From NCBI GenBank assembly GCA_963708325.1, contig OY970203.1, positions 992,001 through 1,056,000 on the forward strand: a DNA stretch of 64,000 nt, read 5' to 3'. Under the pieces are notes generated by a model. That model was not told the DNA's origin. It made no database searches and worked only from the letters and a program-made list of their open reading frames with translations. Position numbers and translations under genes: made by a program. Of this stretch, positions 23,822-32,544 are shown one piece after another (the stretch's first letter is position 1; each line of letters starts with the position of its first letter). Source of the DNA: G963708325 sp963708325 (GTDB taxonomy: Bacteria; Actinomycetota; Thermoleophilia; Solirubrobacterales; 70-9).

Positions 23822-24871
23822 ATGACCCGGGCCCAGGTCGCGATCCTCGCAGCGGTCGGCCTCGCCACGGCGATCGCCGGAGCCCTGCACTACGGGGGCG
23901 CCACCGCGGTCGCGGCGTTCGTGGCGGCCGGGATCGCGCTCGCCGGCCTCGCCTGGGTGGTCGCCTTCGCCACCGAGGAGGTGGGCGAGCGCTTCGGCCC
24001 CGGGGTGACGGGATTGCTGCAGTCCACGCTGGGAAACTTGCCCGAGTTCTTCGTCGTGCTGTTCGCGCTGCAGAAGGGCGAGGTGCTGGTCGCGCAGACG
24101 TCGCTGGTCGGCTCGATCCTCGCCAACGGGCTGCTCGTGCTGGGGCTGGCGATCGTGGTCGGGGCGCGCCGCTCGCCCGACCGCGTGATGCGCTTTGCGC
24201 CGCGGCTGCCCAACGACACGATGACGCTGCTGATGCTGGCCGTGTTCATCATCGTGCTGCTCGGGATCTCGGCCTCCAGCCACGACGTCGCGGCCCAGCA
24301 CGCGCGGGCGATCTCGGCGATCGCCTCGATCTGCCTGCTGGCGGTGTACGCCGCCTGGCTGAGCTCCTACCTTCGCGCCGACACGGCCAGCACCGTGACG
24401 CCATCGGGCCCGCCGATGTCGCTGACGACGTCGATCGCTCTGCTCGCCGCCGCCGCCGCCGGCGCGGCGTTCGTGTCCGAGTGGTTCATCGACGCGCTGG
24501 CGCCGGCGATCGACGCGCTCGACATCTCCCGCGCATTCGCCGGCCTGGTGATCGTCGCGATCGCGGGCAACGCCGTGGAGAACGCGACCGCGCTGGTCCT
24601 CGCCCGCAAGGGGAACTCGGACCTGGCGATCTCGGTGGTCAAGAACTCGGTCGCCCAGATCGCCGTCTTCCTCTTCCCGGCGCTGATCCTGGTCTCGCTG
24701 CTCTTCGCCACGCCCCTGACCTTCGTGCTGCCGCCGATCTACATCGCCGCGATGGCGCTGTCCGCGCTGGCGATCTGGCAGATCACGGGCGACGGCGAGG
24801 CGCGCGAGTACGAGGGCGCTGCCCTGGTCGCCCTGTTCGTGATCGTCGCCTCGGTGGCCTTCTTCGAGTGA
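23822..24871 (+). CDS. Ca2+/H+ antiporter, CaCA (CAX) family
   Basis: This 349-residue membrane protein has about 11 helices and the two alpha-repeats of the calcium/cation antiporter superfamily. LQSTLGNLPEFFVVLFAL (repeat 1) and IAGNAVENATALVLARKG (repeat 2) each carry the acidic residue that binds Ca2+. It most resembles the short CAX/ChaA-type exporters and should expel Ca2+ in exchange for protons. The ATG at 23822 was chosen because upstream in-frame sequence belongs to IS-B. Its original promoter may have been displaced by IS-B, which ends 75 bases upstream. It is convergent with the sulfatase. Confidence 0.88.
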   Translation: MTRAQVAILAAVGLATAIAGALHYGGATAVAAFVAAGIALAGLAWVVAFATEEVGERFGPGVTGLLQSTLGNLPEFFVVLFALQKGEVLVAQTSLVGSILANGLLVLGLAIVVGARRSPDRVMRFAPRLPNDTMTLLMLAVFIIVLLGISASSHDVAAQHARAISAIASICLLAVYAAWLSSYLRADTASTVTPSGPPMSLTTSIALLAAAAAGAAFVSEWFIDALAPAIDALDISRAFAGLVIVAIAGNAVENATALVLARKGNSDLAISVVKNSVAQIAVFLFPALILVSLLFATPLTFVLPPIYIAAMALSALAIWQITGDGEAREYEGAALVALFVIVASVAFFE

Positions 24872-24875
24872 CCCG

Positions 24876-24890
24876 CGCGGCCTAGCCGCG
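24876..24890. terminator. short hairpin between convergent antiporter and sulfatase genes
   Basis: CGCGGC and GCCGCG form a 6-bp stem with a CTA loop just after the antiporter stop and across the sulfatase stop. No T-tract is present, so terminator function in both directions is only a possibility. Confidence 0.35.
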
Positions 24891-26330
24891 GACGTGGCAG
24901 TCGCGGCCGCCGCAGTGGCGCAGCCTGGCCAGCACGCGTGAGAGGCGGTGCACCACCGGCCGGGCGCGGAAGTCGCCGACGATGTTTCGCAGCTCGTAGG
25001 GGTCCTTGGCGAGGTCGTAGAGCTCGCGCTGGCCGTCCATGTAGCGGACGAACAGGTAGCGGGGCGTGCGCACGGCGCCGTAGCGGATCACGATGTTGCC
25101 GTGCGCGGGGGCACCGGCGAGCACCTCGAGCAGGATCGCGCGGTCGTCGTGCCGCGCCGCGTCCTCGGCGTAGGGCAGCAGGGAGAGCCCGTCCTGGGGG
25201 ACGGTGGGCTGGGCCCTGGCAATCTGCTCGATCGTCGGCGCCAGGTCTATGTTCGCGGTCGGCTGGCGCGACACCTCGCCGGCGGCGATGCCCGGCCCGC
25301 GGAGGAGCAGGGGGACGCGGATCGACGGCTCGTAGGGAAGCTCCTTGCCGCGCCCGATCCGGTGCTCGCCGTTGAAGAACCCGTTGTCCGACGTGAAGAA
25401 GATGTAGGTGTTGTCGAGCTCGCCGGCGTCGTCGAGGGCGGCGACGATCCGCTTCACGGCGTCGTCGACGGCGAGCAGCGATACGAGCCGCGCCCGGTAG
25501 CGCTTCTTCAGCGCCGCCAGCGGCGAGATTTTGTCCCGCGCGAGGATGAACGAGGGCTTGTCGGAGACGTCGGCCTCGTTGAAGTTCGGGGGGCGCGGCA
25601 GCCTCACGTCCGGCAGCTTGCCGCGATCGCGCGGCGCCGGCCGCGGCCGCTGGCTGCGCTGGCCCCGGTAGGGGCCCTCGGCGTGGGGGGCGAGAAAGGC
25701 GACGTTGAGGAAGAACGGCCGCTTTCCCGAGTAGCGGTCGATCGCCGCCGTCGCCCGCCGCGCGATCACGTCGGTCTGGTAGAGGCGCGGGTCCTCGTCC
25801 CGGAACGTGCCGTAGCGGTGCAGGTGGCCGTTGTCGTTGATCAGATAGCCCCAGTAGTAGCGCACCGACTCGCCCACCCCCGCCCACCAGTCCGACCAGC
25901 CGGGCGGCACCTCGCGCGGGTCCCTGGTGCCGTACTCGTTCAGGAACTTGCCGATCTGGACCGTCGCGTAGCCGGCGCGCTGCAGCCACACGGGAAGCGC
26001 GTCGTTGTTGTCGAACCGGTAGTAGCCGCCGAGCGGGAGCGTGTTGCCGAGGACGCCGTGGTTGTGGGCGTACTGCCCCGTCAGGAAGGTCGCCCGCGAG
26101 GGGCAGCAGGTCGAATAGGAGATGTAGTAGTTGCGGAAGTCGACGCCCTCGTCGCCGATCAGCCGGCGCGTGATCGGCATGTAGCGCATGTCGTCGAGCG
26201 TCTGGTCGTCGGTCATCAGCATGACGACGTTCGGCCGCTGCGAGTGGCCGCCACCGCAGCCGCCGGCGGCGGCGGCTGTTACGGCGAGCGTGAGCAGGCC
26301 CAGCGCGATCGCCAGGCGGCGGCCTCTCAA
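24882..26330 (-). CDS. secreted sulfatase (arylsulfatase family)
   Basis: A 482-residue sulfatase. A signal peptide with lipobox-like AAAAGGC (residues 18-25) suggests a lipoprotein. VVMLMTDDQTLDDM supplies the metal Asp pair. STCCPSRATFLTGQYAHNHG has the C-x-P-S-R formylglycine motif with Cys as precursor, so an FGE-type activator is needed. FFTSDNGFFNGEHRIGRGKELPYEPSIRVPLLLRGPG is the usual second half. The sequence is closest in style to N-acetylglucosamine-6-sulfatase-like proteins. The TTG start overlaps the preceding stop, so it is translationally coupled to the small membrane protein and the beta-helix gene upstream. Together they may process sulfated surface or environmental polysaccharide. 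Confidence 0.87.
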   Translation of the reverse strand: MRGRRLAIALGLLTLAVTAAAAGGCGGGHSQRPNVVMLMTDDQTLDDMRYMPITRRLIGDEGVDFRNYYISYSTCCPSRATFLTGQYAHNHGVLGNTLPLGGYYRFDNNDALPVWLQRAGYATVQIGKFLNEYGTRDPREVPPGWSDWWAGVGESVRYYWGYLINDNGHLHRYGTFRDEDPRLYQTDVIARRATAAIDRYSGKRPFFLNVAFLAPHAEGPYRGQRSQRPRPAPRDRGKLPDVRLPRPPNFNEADVSDKPSFILARDKISPLAALKKRYRARLVSLLAVDDAVKRIVAALDDAGELDNTYIFFTSDNGFFNGEHRIGRGKELPYEPSIRVPLLLRGPGIAAGEVSRQPTANIDLAPTIEQIARAQPTVPQDGLSLLPYAEDAARHDDRAILLEVLAGAPAHGNIVIRYGAVRTPRYLFVRYMDGQRELYDLAKDPYELRNIVGDFRARPVVHRLSRVLARLRHCGGRDCHVRG

Positions 26331-26872
26331 TCCTCCTGCCCGCAGGCCTCGAGGCCGTAGTTGATCGCGTCCTGGTTTCGCAGCGTTGCCTGCGCGTCCA
26401 GTGCCCGCCTCAAGCCTGGACTGGAGGGGTCGCGCTGGGCTTTCTCCATCACCCTCAGGGCCTTCGACATCATCCGGTAGTACGAGTCGATCCTGGCCCC
26501 GTCACCGGGCGGTACGTCGGGCACTTGGCGAAGCTTGGCGATCATCTCCCTGAGGCTCGGAATCACGAGACGAAGATAGGTGCGAAGCTCGGCTGCCGGC
26601 GCGACGGTGGGGGCGTTGGGCCCCGATCCGAAGATCTCGCTGGCCGCCTCGGTCCACTTCGCCTCGGTCTCCCGGCAGATCTCGTTGGCGTGCTCGACGT
26701 AGCGCCGTTTCACCGGATCCTTGATCACGATCTCCTCGCCGGCCGGCTCACCGGCAGCCTCCTCGGACTCCTTCTCACCGGCCCGGTGGATCGCTAGGAA
26801 AGCGCCTACAGCGATGATGATGACCAGCGCTCCCAGCGCGGGCGCGCGCCAGCCCCGCAACCACTCCGTCAT
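26327..26872 (-). CDS. single-pass membrane protein with helical extracytoplasmic domain
   Basis: A 181-residue protein. One N-terminal helix (residues 10-28, APALGALVIIIAVGAFLAI) is followed by an acidic linker and a helical domain of about 130 residues with two Cys (NEICRETEAKW and LEACGQED near the end) that could form a disulfide. The pattern (YVEHANEICRET, then LRTYLRLVIPSLREMIAKLRQV) is common in actinobacterial surface proteins of unknown function. It overlaps the beta-helix gene stop (ATGA) and the sulfatase start (TTGA), so the three genes form a tightly coupled operon. Confidence 0.72.
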   Translation of the reverse strand: MTEWLRGWRAPALGALVIIIAVGAFLAIHRAGEKESEEAAGEPAGEEIVIKDPVKRRYVEHANEICRETEAKWTEAASEIFGSGPNAPTVAPAAELRTYLRLVIPSLREMIAKLRQVPDVPPGDGARIDSYYRMMSKALRVMEKAQRDPSSPGLRRALDAQATLRNQDAINYGLEACGQED

Positions 26873-28977
26873 GGACAGGGATGCCAGCCGGGGAACGGCA
26901 GGTTCACGCCCGGCGTGCCGCCGTACTGGGGACCGCTGATCCGGACCGGGTTGTTGCGCCGGTTCAGGTACTTGATGCGGAAGACCGGGTGCATCTCGAA
27001 GTGGCCGACGGGACCGTGGAAGCCGTCGCAGACGATCACTCCGGTCATCTGCAGCGCCTCGCCCGGGTGCGGGCTCTTTCCGCTGCCCCGGGTGTGTCCC
27101 TTGTCGCGCGGGATCAGCTCCATGTGGCGGATGCCGTGTCCGTGGCCGGTGTGGAAGTGGACGACGAGATCGTTGTCGTGGCGGGTGACGCCTCCCCCGG
27201 AGGTGGCCACGCCCGTGATCGTGCCACAGGGCTGGATCACCCTCAGTCGCGGCGAGGGGTGCCAGATGCCGTCCATCAACTGCGGCTTCGGCGGGCAGAC
27301 GTTGGTCTCGAACGTCTTGCGCGGCCCCAGCAGCTTCTTCGTCGCCGGCCGGTACCAGGAGACCTTGTAGTGGCCCGGACCCTGGAAGCGGAAGTTGGTC
27401 CCCCAGCGCATCGTGTCGCTGAAGCGCTCGGGCCCCACCTGACGCAGGCGGCCGCCGCGACACAGCACCCGGCGGTGGTTGATCTGGCGCGGACTGCGCA
27501 CGCAGACCGTGTAGTTGCCGCCGCGCTCGCCGAACAGCCTGAAGTTGAAGTCGCGCCCCTTACGCCGCAGCACGCGCGTCTGGTAGGGCGGCGCCGGCAC
27601 GCACGGGCCGGGCGGCACGAACTCGTCGGCGCCGACGTCCCGCACGGCCGAGCAGTTGTGGTCGCCGTCGAGCGCCCGCGGGTCGCCGTCGAAGTCGGTG
27701 GCGCCGACGAACGGGGAGGCGGGATTGCCCTTGTCGATCAGGGGCGAGCTGAACTTGAGGTGGAAGTCGCCGGCGCCCGGATCGCGGAAGCCCGGATTGG
27801 CGGTGGTGAAGAAGTGGTTGCACTCGCTCTGGCCGCTGAACGGCCCGCGCGAGAAGATGATCGAGCAGTGCGCTTCGCCGTCGCGGTTGATCCCGCCGGC
27901 GCCGACGATGCTGGAGTCCATCGTCAGGGTCGCGCCGCGGATCGCGACGTCGGCGGCCGGCGTGCCGCCCCAGATCGTCACGTTGCGGGCGGTCACGTCC
28001 CCCTCGCCGGTGCCGGACGGTGCGTTGTCACTCATCACCAGGCCGGCATCGGCGGCGCGGGCGATCAGGTCGCTGAACAGGTAGACGGTGGAGGTCGTGT
28101 CGTTGACCGAGATGCCCGGCGAATGGTCAAGGATCTTGGTGCCCTCGATGTCGGCGCCGGTGTCCTGGACCGTGGCCGTGTCCTCGGCCACGACGATCCC
28201 GATCGCCGTGCCGGCGCCCGGCTCGCTGATCGTGTCGAGCAGGATCTTCGGGATCGCGTCCTGGATCACCCAGATGCCCACCCCGGGGATGCCGTTGGCG
28301 GAATAGGCGCCGGTGATCGTGTTGCGCGAGATCGTCGGCCGCGAGCCCTGCACGAGGATTGCCGTGCCGAAGTCGGCGAAGGTGTTGTTCGACACGGTCG
28401 TGGCCGAGCTGACGTTCTGGAGCTGGATGCCGAGCTGGTAGTCGCCGGGGGATGGGTCGCGGAAGGCGCTGCCGTCGACGAGCGAGCCGCCGCTGCCGGC
28501 GAGGAGCTGCACGGCCGGCGCGCTCGCGGCGGGGGAGTCGAACGTGTCGTCCTTCAGCGTCACCTGCCCCTGCGCCTTGACGGCGCCGGCCGCCGAGCGC
28601 AGCGTGAACCCCTGCACCGTGCCGGCGTCGGAGGAGACGGTCAGCGCCTGCGAGCCGCCGCCGTCGATCACGGCGTTGCCGGAGTCGCCGCCGGCGAAGT
28701 TGACGTGCTGCAGCGACTTTCCTCCGCCCAGGGCGACCGCCTGCGCGTAGCTGCCGGCGCTGACGTCCACGGTCTCGCCGTTCGCCGCCTGGCCTATGCC
28801 CTGGGCGACCGTCTTGCAGGGAGTGGCCTGCGTGGTGCAGTCGTTCGCGCCCGCCTGGTCGTCGCCGTTGTCGTCGACGAAGCGCGTCGCCGCCGAGGCG
28901 CTGGCGGGGGCGGCGAGCGCCAGCGCGATTGCGATCAGCGGGATCGTCGTCGTCCGCAGAGACCGTGGTCTTGTCAA
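26869..28977 (-). CDS. secreted right-handed beta-helix protein, paralogue 2
   Basis: A 702-residue secreted protein collinear with 17724-19823 over its full length. It has a signal peptide, AATRFVDDNGDDQAGANDC, beta-helix turns (SNNTFADFGTAI, SRNTITGAYSA, QDTGADIEGTKI), the PPYQTRVLRRKGRDFNFRLFGERGG junction and a C-terminal half ending VTGVIVCDGFHGPVGHFEMHPVFRI with FPGWHPCP at the end. Conserved Cys pairs suggest disulfides. It probably binds or cleaves polysaccharide, in keeping with the sulfatase two genes downstream, but no catalytic residues can be named. First gene of a three-gene operon. Confidence 0.8.
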   Translation of the reverse strand: MTRPRSLRTTTIPLIAIALALAAPASASAATRFVDDNGDDQAGANDCTTQATPCKTVAQGIGQAANGETVDVSAGSYAQAVALGGGKSLQHVNFAGGDSGNAVIDGGGSQALTVSSDAGTVQGFTLRSAAGAVKAQGQVTLKDDTFDSPAASAPAVQLLAGSGGSLVDGSAFRDPSPGDYQLGIQLQNVSSATTVSNNTFADFGTAILVQGSRPTISRNTITGAYSANGIPGVGIWVIQDAIPKILLDTISEPGAGTAIGIVVAEDTATVQDTGADIEGTKILDHSPGISVNDTTSTVYLFSDLIARAADAGLVMSDNAPSGTGEGDVTARNVTIWGGTPAADVAIRGATLTMDSSIVGAGGINRDGEAHCSIIFSRGPFSGQSECNHFFTTANPGFRDPGAGDFHLKFSSPLIDKGNPASPFVGATDFDGDPRALDGDHNCSAVRDVGADEFVPPGPCVPAPPYQTRVLRRKGRDFNFRLFGERGGNYTVCVRSPRQINHRRVLCRGGRLRQVGPERFSDTMRWGTNFRFQGPGHYKVSWYRPATKKLLGPRKTFETNVCPPKPQLMDGIWHPSPRLRVIQPCGTITGVATSGGGVTRHDNDLVVHFHTGHGHGIRHMELIPRDKGHTRGSGKSPHPGEALQMTGVIVCDGFHGPVGHFEMHPVFRIKYLNRRNNPVRISGPQYGGTPGVNLPFPGWHPCP

Positions 28978-29080
28978 GTCCGCTCGCTTCCCCTGCTGGG
29001 TTGTCTCTACGGCGCCCTACGCTCCCCACGCAGAGGCGAAAAGCATATTCGATGCACCCGGCCTCGCGCCAGAGGCCGGG

Positions 29081-29710
29081 CTATCGCCGCGCCGGACAAG
29101 TCGTCCAGCGGCGGCCGAGGATCACGACCCAGACCTGCGAGTTGTGTTGGCCCTTGAACGTGCCGTGCCGCAGCCCGACGCCGATGTCGCGGAAGCGCGA
29201 TCTGAGGATGTTCGAGCGGTGCGGGTCGGAGTTCAGCCAGGCGCGCATGGTCGCGCGCGCCGAGCCCGCCCCATCCGACCCCCAGGCGATGTTCTCGGCG
29301 AGCGCGTAGCAGCCCGGCGATTGCGGCGTGTAGCCCTTTTGCGCCGGCCAGTAAAAGCGCGGGTGGCCGCAGGCCTTGTGGCTGAAGCTCTGGCGCGCGT
29401 AGCCGGGACGGGTGCAGTTGAAGATGTCGCGGGCCTTGGCCTGCGCTGCCTGCGCGAGTTCGGGGTTCGGCTTGACGACCGGGACCTGGTCCTTTGCTCG
29501 CGCCCAGCGGTGCAGGCAGCGCATCGCCTTCTTCTGCACCCGCGGCGCGAGCGTGATGTCGCGCTGGTTGGGGCAGCCGCTGGCTGTGTTCGGCGCCAGG
29601 AGGGACCCGTACTGGGCACCGGCGACTGCCGCCCCCACGACGGCAGCGACCGCTGTCGCCGCGATCGCGGCGACGATCCTCGGCCCTGCTGTCCCGCCCT
29701 GGCGTCTCAT
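29081..29710 (-). CDS. secreted CAP (SCP/PR-1-like) domain protein
   Basis: A 209-residue protein with an N-terminal signal/anchor segment (RIVAAIAATAVAAVVGAAVAGA) and a CAP domain. Helix 1 is NPELAQAAQAKARDIF, then FSHKACGHP, the signature ENIAWGSDGAGSARATMRAWLNSDPHRSNIL, and the final strand VWVVILGRRW. Conserved His and Glu of the CAP cavity (SHKA, ENIAW, PHR) are present. Extra Cys residues suggest disulfides. CAP proteins bind lipids or act in the cell wall; no enzyme activity can be inferred. ATG at 29710 was preferred over GTG 18 bases earlier because AGGA lies at better spacing. Confidence 0.87.
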   Translation of the reverse strand: MRRQGGTAGPRIVAAIAATAVAAVVGAAVAGAQYGSLLAPNTASGCPNQRDITLAPRVQKKAMRCLHRWARAKDQVPVVKPNPELAQAAQAKARDIFNCTRPGYARQSFSHKACGHPRFYWPAQKGYTPQSPGCYALAENIAWGSDGAGSARATMRAWLNSDPHRSNILRSRFRDIGVGLRHGTFKGQHNSQVWVVILGRRWTTCPARR

Positions 29711-29762
29711 CACCGGAATTCCTAACACCTCTGAGCCCGCATCGGTGCGGTCGGCGGCTCAA

Positions 29763-29849
29763 TACCCGGGGCGGGAGTCGAACCCGCAACGCTCGCGAAC
29801 GAGCCACGCCTTTTAAGGGCGCTGACTTTGCCAGTTTGTCTACCCGGGC
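29763..29849 (-). tRNA. tRNA-Leu (TAA)
   Basis: An 87-nt class II tRNA: acceptor GCCCGGG/CCCGGGT, anticodon loop CTTAAAA giving TAA, long variable arm (GGCTCGTTCGCGAGC) and T-loop TTCGACT. It reads UUA codons, which are very rare in a genome of this GC content. CCA is not encoded. Confidence 0.94.
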
Positions 29850-29900
29850 AGGGCGATCGTAGTGGTCGCCCGCCCGCCTCGTGCGCGGTCGGGCTTCATC

Positions 29901-29941
29901 CCTTGCGCCCGCGGCAAAAAGCCTTGCGCCCGCGGCAAAAA
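29901..29941. promoter_or_regulatory. tandem 20-bp direct repeats upstream of the sigma factor gene
   Basis: CCTTGCGCCCGCGGCAAAAA occurs at 29901-29920 and again at 29922-29941, a 21-bp period equal to two helical turns. Each unit contains the dyad TTGC-N7-GCAA. A weaker third version (TTGCGGGCGGCA) follows at about 29950. This is a good candidate operator for the sigma factor gene, possibly autoregulatory. Confidence 0.6.
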
Positions 29942-30044
29942 TGCGCAATTTGCGGGCGGCACCGAGTGCGGGAAACCCCGGTGGATACGAAACTCCGTGC
30001 CTGTTACGGTGTTTCTAGGAGCCGGGGAAGGGCTCTCTTTCCGC

Positions 30045-31508
30045 GTGGAAGCTTCCGCACTCACACATGCCGGGCGCAGCGGCCTGCTGGGCCGCTCGCC
30101 GCTGCTGCGCCTGAAGGGCGACGATCGCCTCGTGGCGATGATCCGCGACGGCCAGGTCGGCGCCTTCGAGGTCCTGTTCGAGCGCTACCAGGCGCGCCTG
30201 CTCGGTTTCTGCCGGCACATGCTCCGATCGCAGCAGGACGCCGAGGACGTCCTCCAGGAGGTCTTCGTCGCCGCCTACAACGCGATGCTCGCCGACGACC
30301 GCGAGATCAACGTCCGCCCCTGGCTCTACCGGATCGCCCGCAATCGCTGCCTCAACCACCTGCGCCGGCCCGTCCCCGACGGCCAGGACTCGATGGACGT
30401 GCACCCGCACGAGAACGGCACCACCACGCACGACCGGGTACAGAGCCGCGAGGACCTGCGCGACCTCGTCTCCGACATCGGCGAGCTTCCCGAGACCCAG
30501 CGCACGGCGCTGCTGCTGCGCGAGATCGACGCCCTCTCCTACGACGACATCGCCGAGGCGATGGATACGACGATCCCCTCGGTGAAGTCGCTGCTCGTGC
30601 GGGCGCGGATCTCGCTGGCGGAGGCTGGTCAGGCGCGCCAGCTGACCTGCGCGGAGGTGCGGGTGGAGCTGGCCGAGGCGGCGGCCGGGGTCGCGCGCGC
30701 GTCCGGACCGGTGCGGCGGCACGCCCGGACCTGCGAGCAATGCGGCGAGTTCCGCAGCCAGCTTCGCTCCGACAACAAGGCGCTGGCTGCGCTCTTCCCG
30801 ATCGGCCCGGCGCTGGCGCTCAAGGCACTGGCCGCCAAGCTCGGCCTGGCAAATGCCTCCGGCGGCGGCGCGGCGGGCGCGGCCGGCGGAGGCTCGGCAG
30901 TCTCCGGCGCGGCCGGGGGCGCCGGCGGCGCTGCCGGAATCAGCGGCACCACCGCCGGGATCGGCGGCACGATCGGCGGCGCGCTCGGCGTCAAGGCCGC
31001 CGCCGGGGTCGCCACCGCGGTGCTCGTCGCCGCCGGCGCGGTCGAGGTCAAGCAGGTGACCGCGCCGACGCACGATTCGGCGCAGCCCGTCGCGCAGGCT
31101 CAGTACGCCCCGGCCGTGGCGCCCAAGATCGGCAGCTCGCTCTCCGTCAAGCACATCGCCCGCACGGCCGAGAAGGCGACACCGGCCGCCGCCCTTGCCA
31201 CCGTCGAGCCCGGCCCGGCGACCGCGACCAATCCGGCGCCGGCGCCGCCCGCCGCGCAGTCGAACCCGCCGCAGAGCAGCGGCCAGGCGCCCCCACCCGC
31301 GGGCGGCCAGCCGAGCGACACCGGCACCACCGACAGCGCCGGCGGCTCGACGGACAGCGGTCCGACGATCGGCGACAGCGTCAGCACCGACACGACCGGC
31401 GACACCACGGGCGGCAGCGGCTCCGGGTCCACGACGACGGACCCCGGCTACGACACCAACCCGAGCGGCGACACCGGCGGCGACACCGCGCCGCCTCCCG
31501 CGTCCTAG
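30045..31508 (+). CDS. ECF sigma factor fused to zinc anti-sigma-like domain, membrane helix and external tail
   Basis: About 487 residues. Region 2 (GAFEVLFERYQARLLGFCRHML, DAEDVLQEVF, PWLYRIARNRCLNHLRR) and region 4 (LPETQRTALLLREIDALSYDDIAEAM, PSVKSLLVRARISL) form a sigma-70 ECF core. After it LTCAEVRVEL and RRHARTCEQCGEF give the C...H-x3-C-x2-C pattern of zinc-binding anti-sigma domains. A Gly/Ala-rich hydrophobic segment near AAAGVATAVLVAAGAVEV is a likely membrane helix, followed by a Pro/Ser/Thr/Gly/Asp-rich tail of about 160 residues. Fused sigma/anti-sigma proteins are known among actinobacterial ECF groups. The GTG at 30045 is the best guess; GTG codons at 29997 and 30009 are alternatives. 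IS-A lies nine bases past the stop. Confidence 0.82.
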   Translation: MEASALTHAGRSGLLGRSPLLRLKGDDRLVAMIRDGQVGAFEVLFERYQARLLGFCRHMLRSQQDAEDVLQEVFVAAYNAMLADDREINVRPWLYRIARNRCLNHLRRPVPDGQDSMDVHPHENGTTTHDRVQSREDLRDLVSDIGELPETQRTALLLREIDALSYDDIAEAMDTTIPSVKSLLVRARISLAEAGQARQLTCAEVRVELAEAAAGVARASGPVRRHARTCEQCGEFRSQLRSDNKALAALFPIGPALALKALAAKLGLANASGGGAAGAAGGGSAVSGAAGGAGGAAGISGTTAGIGGTIGGALGVKAAAGVATAVLVAAGAVEVKQVTAPTHDSAQPVAQAQYAPAVAPKIGSSLSVKHIARTAEKATPAAALATVEPGPATATNPAPAPPAAQSNPPQSSGQAPPPAGGQPSDTGTTDSAGGSTDSGPTIGDSVSTDTTGDTTGGSGSGSTTTDPGYDTNPSGDTGGDTAPPPAS

Positions 31509-31511
31509 CCG

Positions 31512-31517
31512 TCTAGC
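31512..31517. repeat. left target-site duplication of IS-A copy 2 (TCTAGC)
   Basis: TCTAGC is repeated at 32575-32580 on the other side of the element. It fits NCTAGN and lies four bases beyond the sigma factor stop codon. Confidence 0.9.
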
Positions 31518-31522
31518 TGTAG

Positions 31523-32491
31523 CTACCCATGACGTTGCTCCAGCTCGGCGAGCCGAGCTGCGGGCGGTCGGTGGCCGAGGGAGCCATGTCGTCGCGTGAA
31601 GTTGTAGTGGGTAAGCCATCCGGGCAGTGCTGCCGCACGTTCCGCTGAGCTGCCGTAGATGGCGCCGTAGGCCCAGCGGTTCTGAAGCGTTTGGATAAAG
31701 CGCTCGGCCTTGCCGTTGGTCCGCGGCCGGTAGGGCTGGGTGAAGAGGTGCCTGAGCCCCAGCTCCCGGCAGGCGAGGGCATGAACGGTCGAGCGGTAAC
31801 AGGAGCCGTTGTCGCTCATCACCGCCTCGACTGTGATCCCCATCGAGCGAAACCACCTGGTTGCCCGACGCAGAAAGCCGGCAGCCGTCTTTCCGCGCTC
31901 GTCCGCGAGCACCTCGACGTAGGCAAGGCGGGTAGCGTCGTCGACGCAGACGTGGACGAACTCCCAGCCGACTACGCCCCGGCCTCGTCCCTTCGCGGTC
32001 GTCTGGGTGAGGCGACCTCGCTTTGAGCCCGTGACCCGATGCCCGGCGCGCTGAAAGCGTCCGAGCTTTTTGACGTCGACGTGGACGAGCTCGCCCGGGC
32101 GGCCTCGCTCATAGCGGTTAGATGGCTCGGGCGGCTCAAGGCGCGAGCGCTTGCCGAGCCCGATCCGCTTGAGCCAGCGCGAGACGGTCGAGAGCGCCAT
32201 CTGCAGGCATTCGGCGATCTCAGCCGCGGTCATCCGCAGCCGTCGCAGGGCCTCGATCGCCTCAACCCGCGAGGCGGGCAACTGGGTCGGCCTGCGCTTG
32301 GGAGCCGAGCTTTTGTCCTCGAGCCCGGCCTCACCTTCGGCGCGCCAGCGGACGATCCACTTGCGGGCAGTTCGCTCGCTGACGCCGGCGGCCTCGGCCG
32401 CCGCCGCCAGCGACCAGCCCTCCTCCAAGGCACGCTTGACAAGCAGGCGGCGGCTTTTCGGGCAGGTGCGGGCGTTAGCGTGCAGCTTCAT
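31523..32491 (-). CDS. IS481-family transposase (IS-A copy 2)
   Basis: The same 322-residue protein as the transposase at 24-992, with no difference seen in any frame, including helix-turn-helix, DDE residues and tail. The near-perfect identity indicates a recent transposition or gene conversion. The start used here (ATG at 32491) follows AAGGAGGA. A 22-codon upstream extension exists in frame, but it reads through the terminal repeat and is not expected to be translated. Confidence 0.94.
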   Translation of the reverse strand: MKLHANARTCPKSRRLLVKRALEEGWSLAAAAEAAGVSERTARKWIVRWRAEGEAGLEDKSSAPKRRPTQLPASRVEAIEALRRLRMTAAEIAECLQMALSTVSRWLKRIGLGKRSRLEPPEPSNRYERGRPGELVHVDVKKLGRFQRAGHRVTGSKRGRLTQTTAKGRGRGVVGWEFVHVCVDDATRLAYVEVLADERGKTAAGFLRRATRWFRSMGITVEAVMSDNGSCYRSTVHALACRELGLRHLFTQPYRPRTNGKAERFIQTLQNRWAYGAIYGSSAERAAALPGWLTHYNFTRRHGSLGHRPPAARLAELEQRHG

Positions 32492-32498
32492 TCGGTGT

Positions 32499-32544
32499 CC
32501 TCCTTGGGACTGGGTGGCTTTGACACCCCCAGCCTCCAAGGAGG
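32499..32544 (-). promoter_or_regulatory. foldback leader that can mask the IS-A ribosome-binding site
   Basis: On the minus strand CCTCCTTGG (32536-32544) pairs perfectly with CCAAGGAGG (32499-32507), the ribosome-binding site of the transposase. An inner stem CTGGGGGTG/CACCCAG (32524-32532 with 32510-32516, one bulged G) stabilises it. The structure would block translation from read-through transcripts. Confidence 0.6.

Noticed and set aside
30015..31856. A 613-codon minus-strand frame covering the sigma factor and part of IS-A
   Set aside because: It joins antisense sigma sequence to an out-of-frame part of the transposase; the two halves cannot be one gene.
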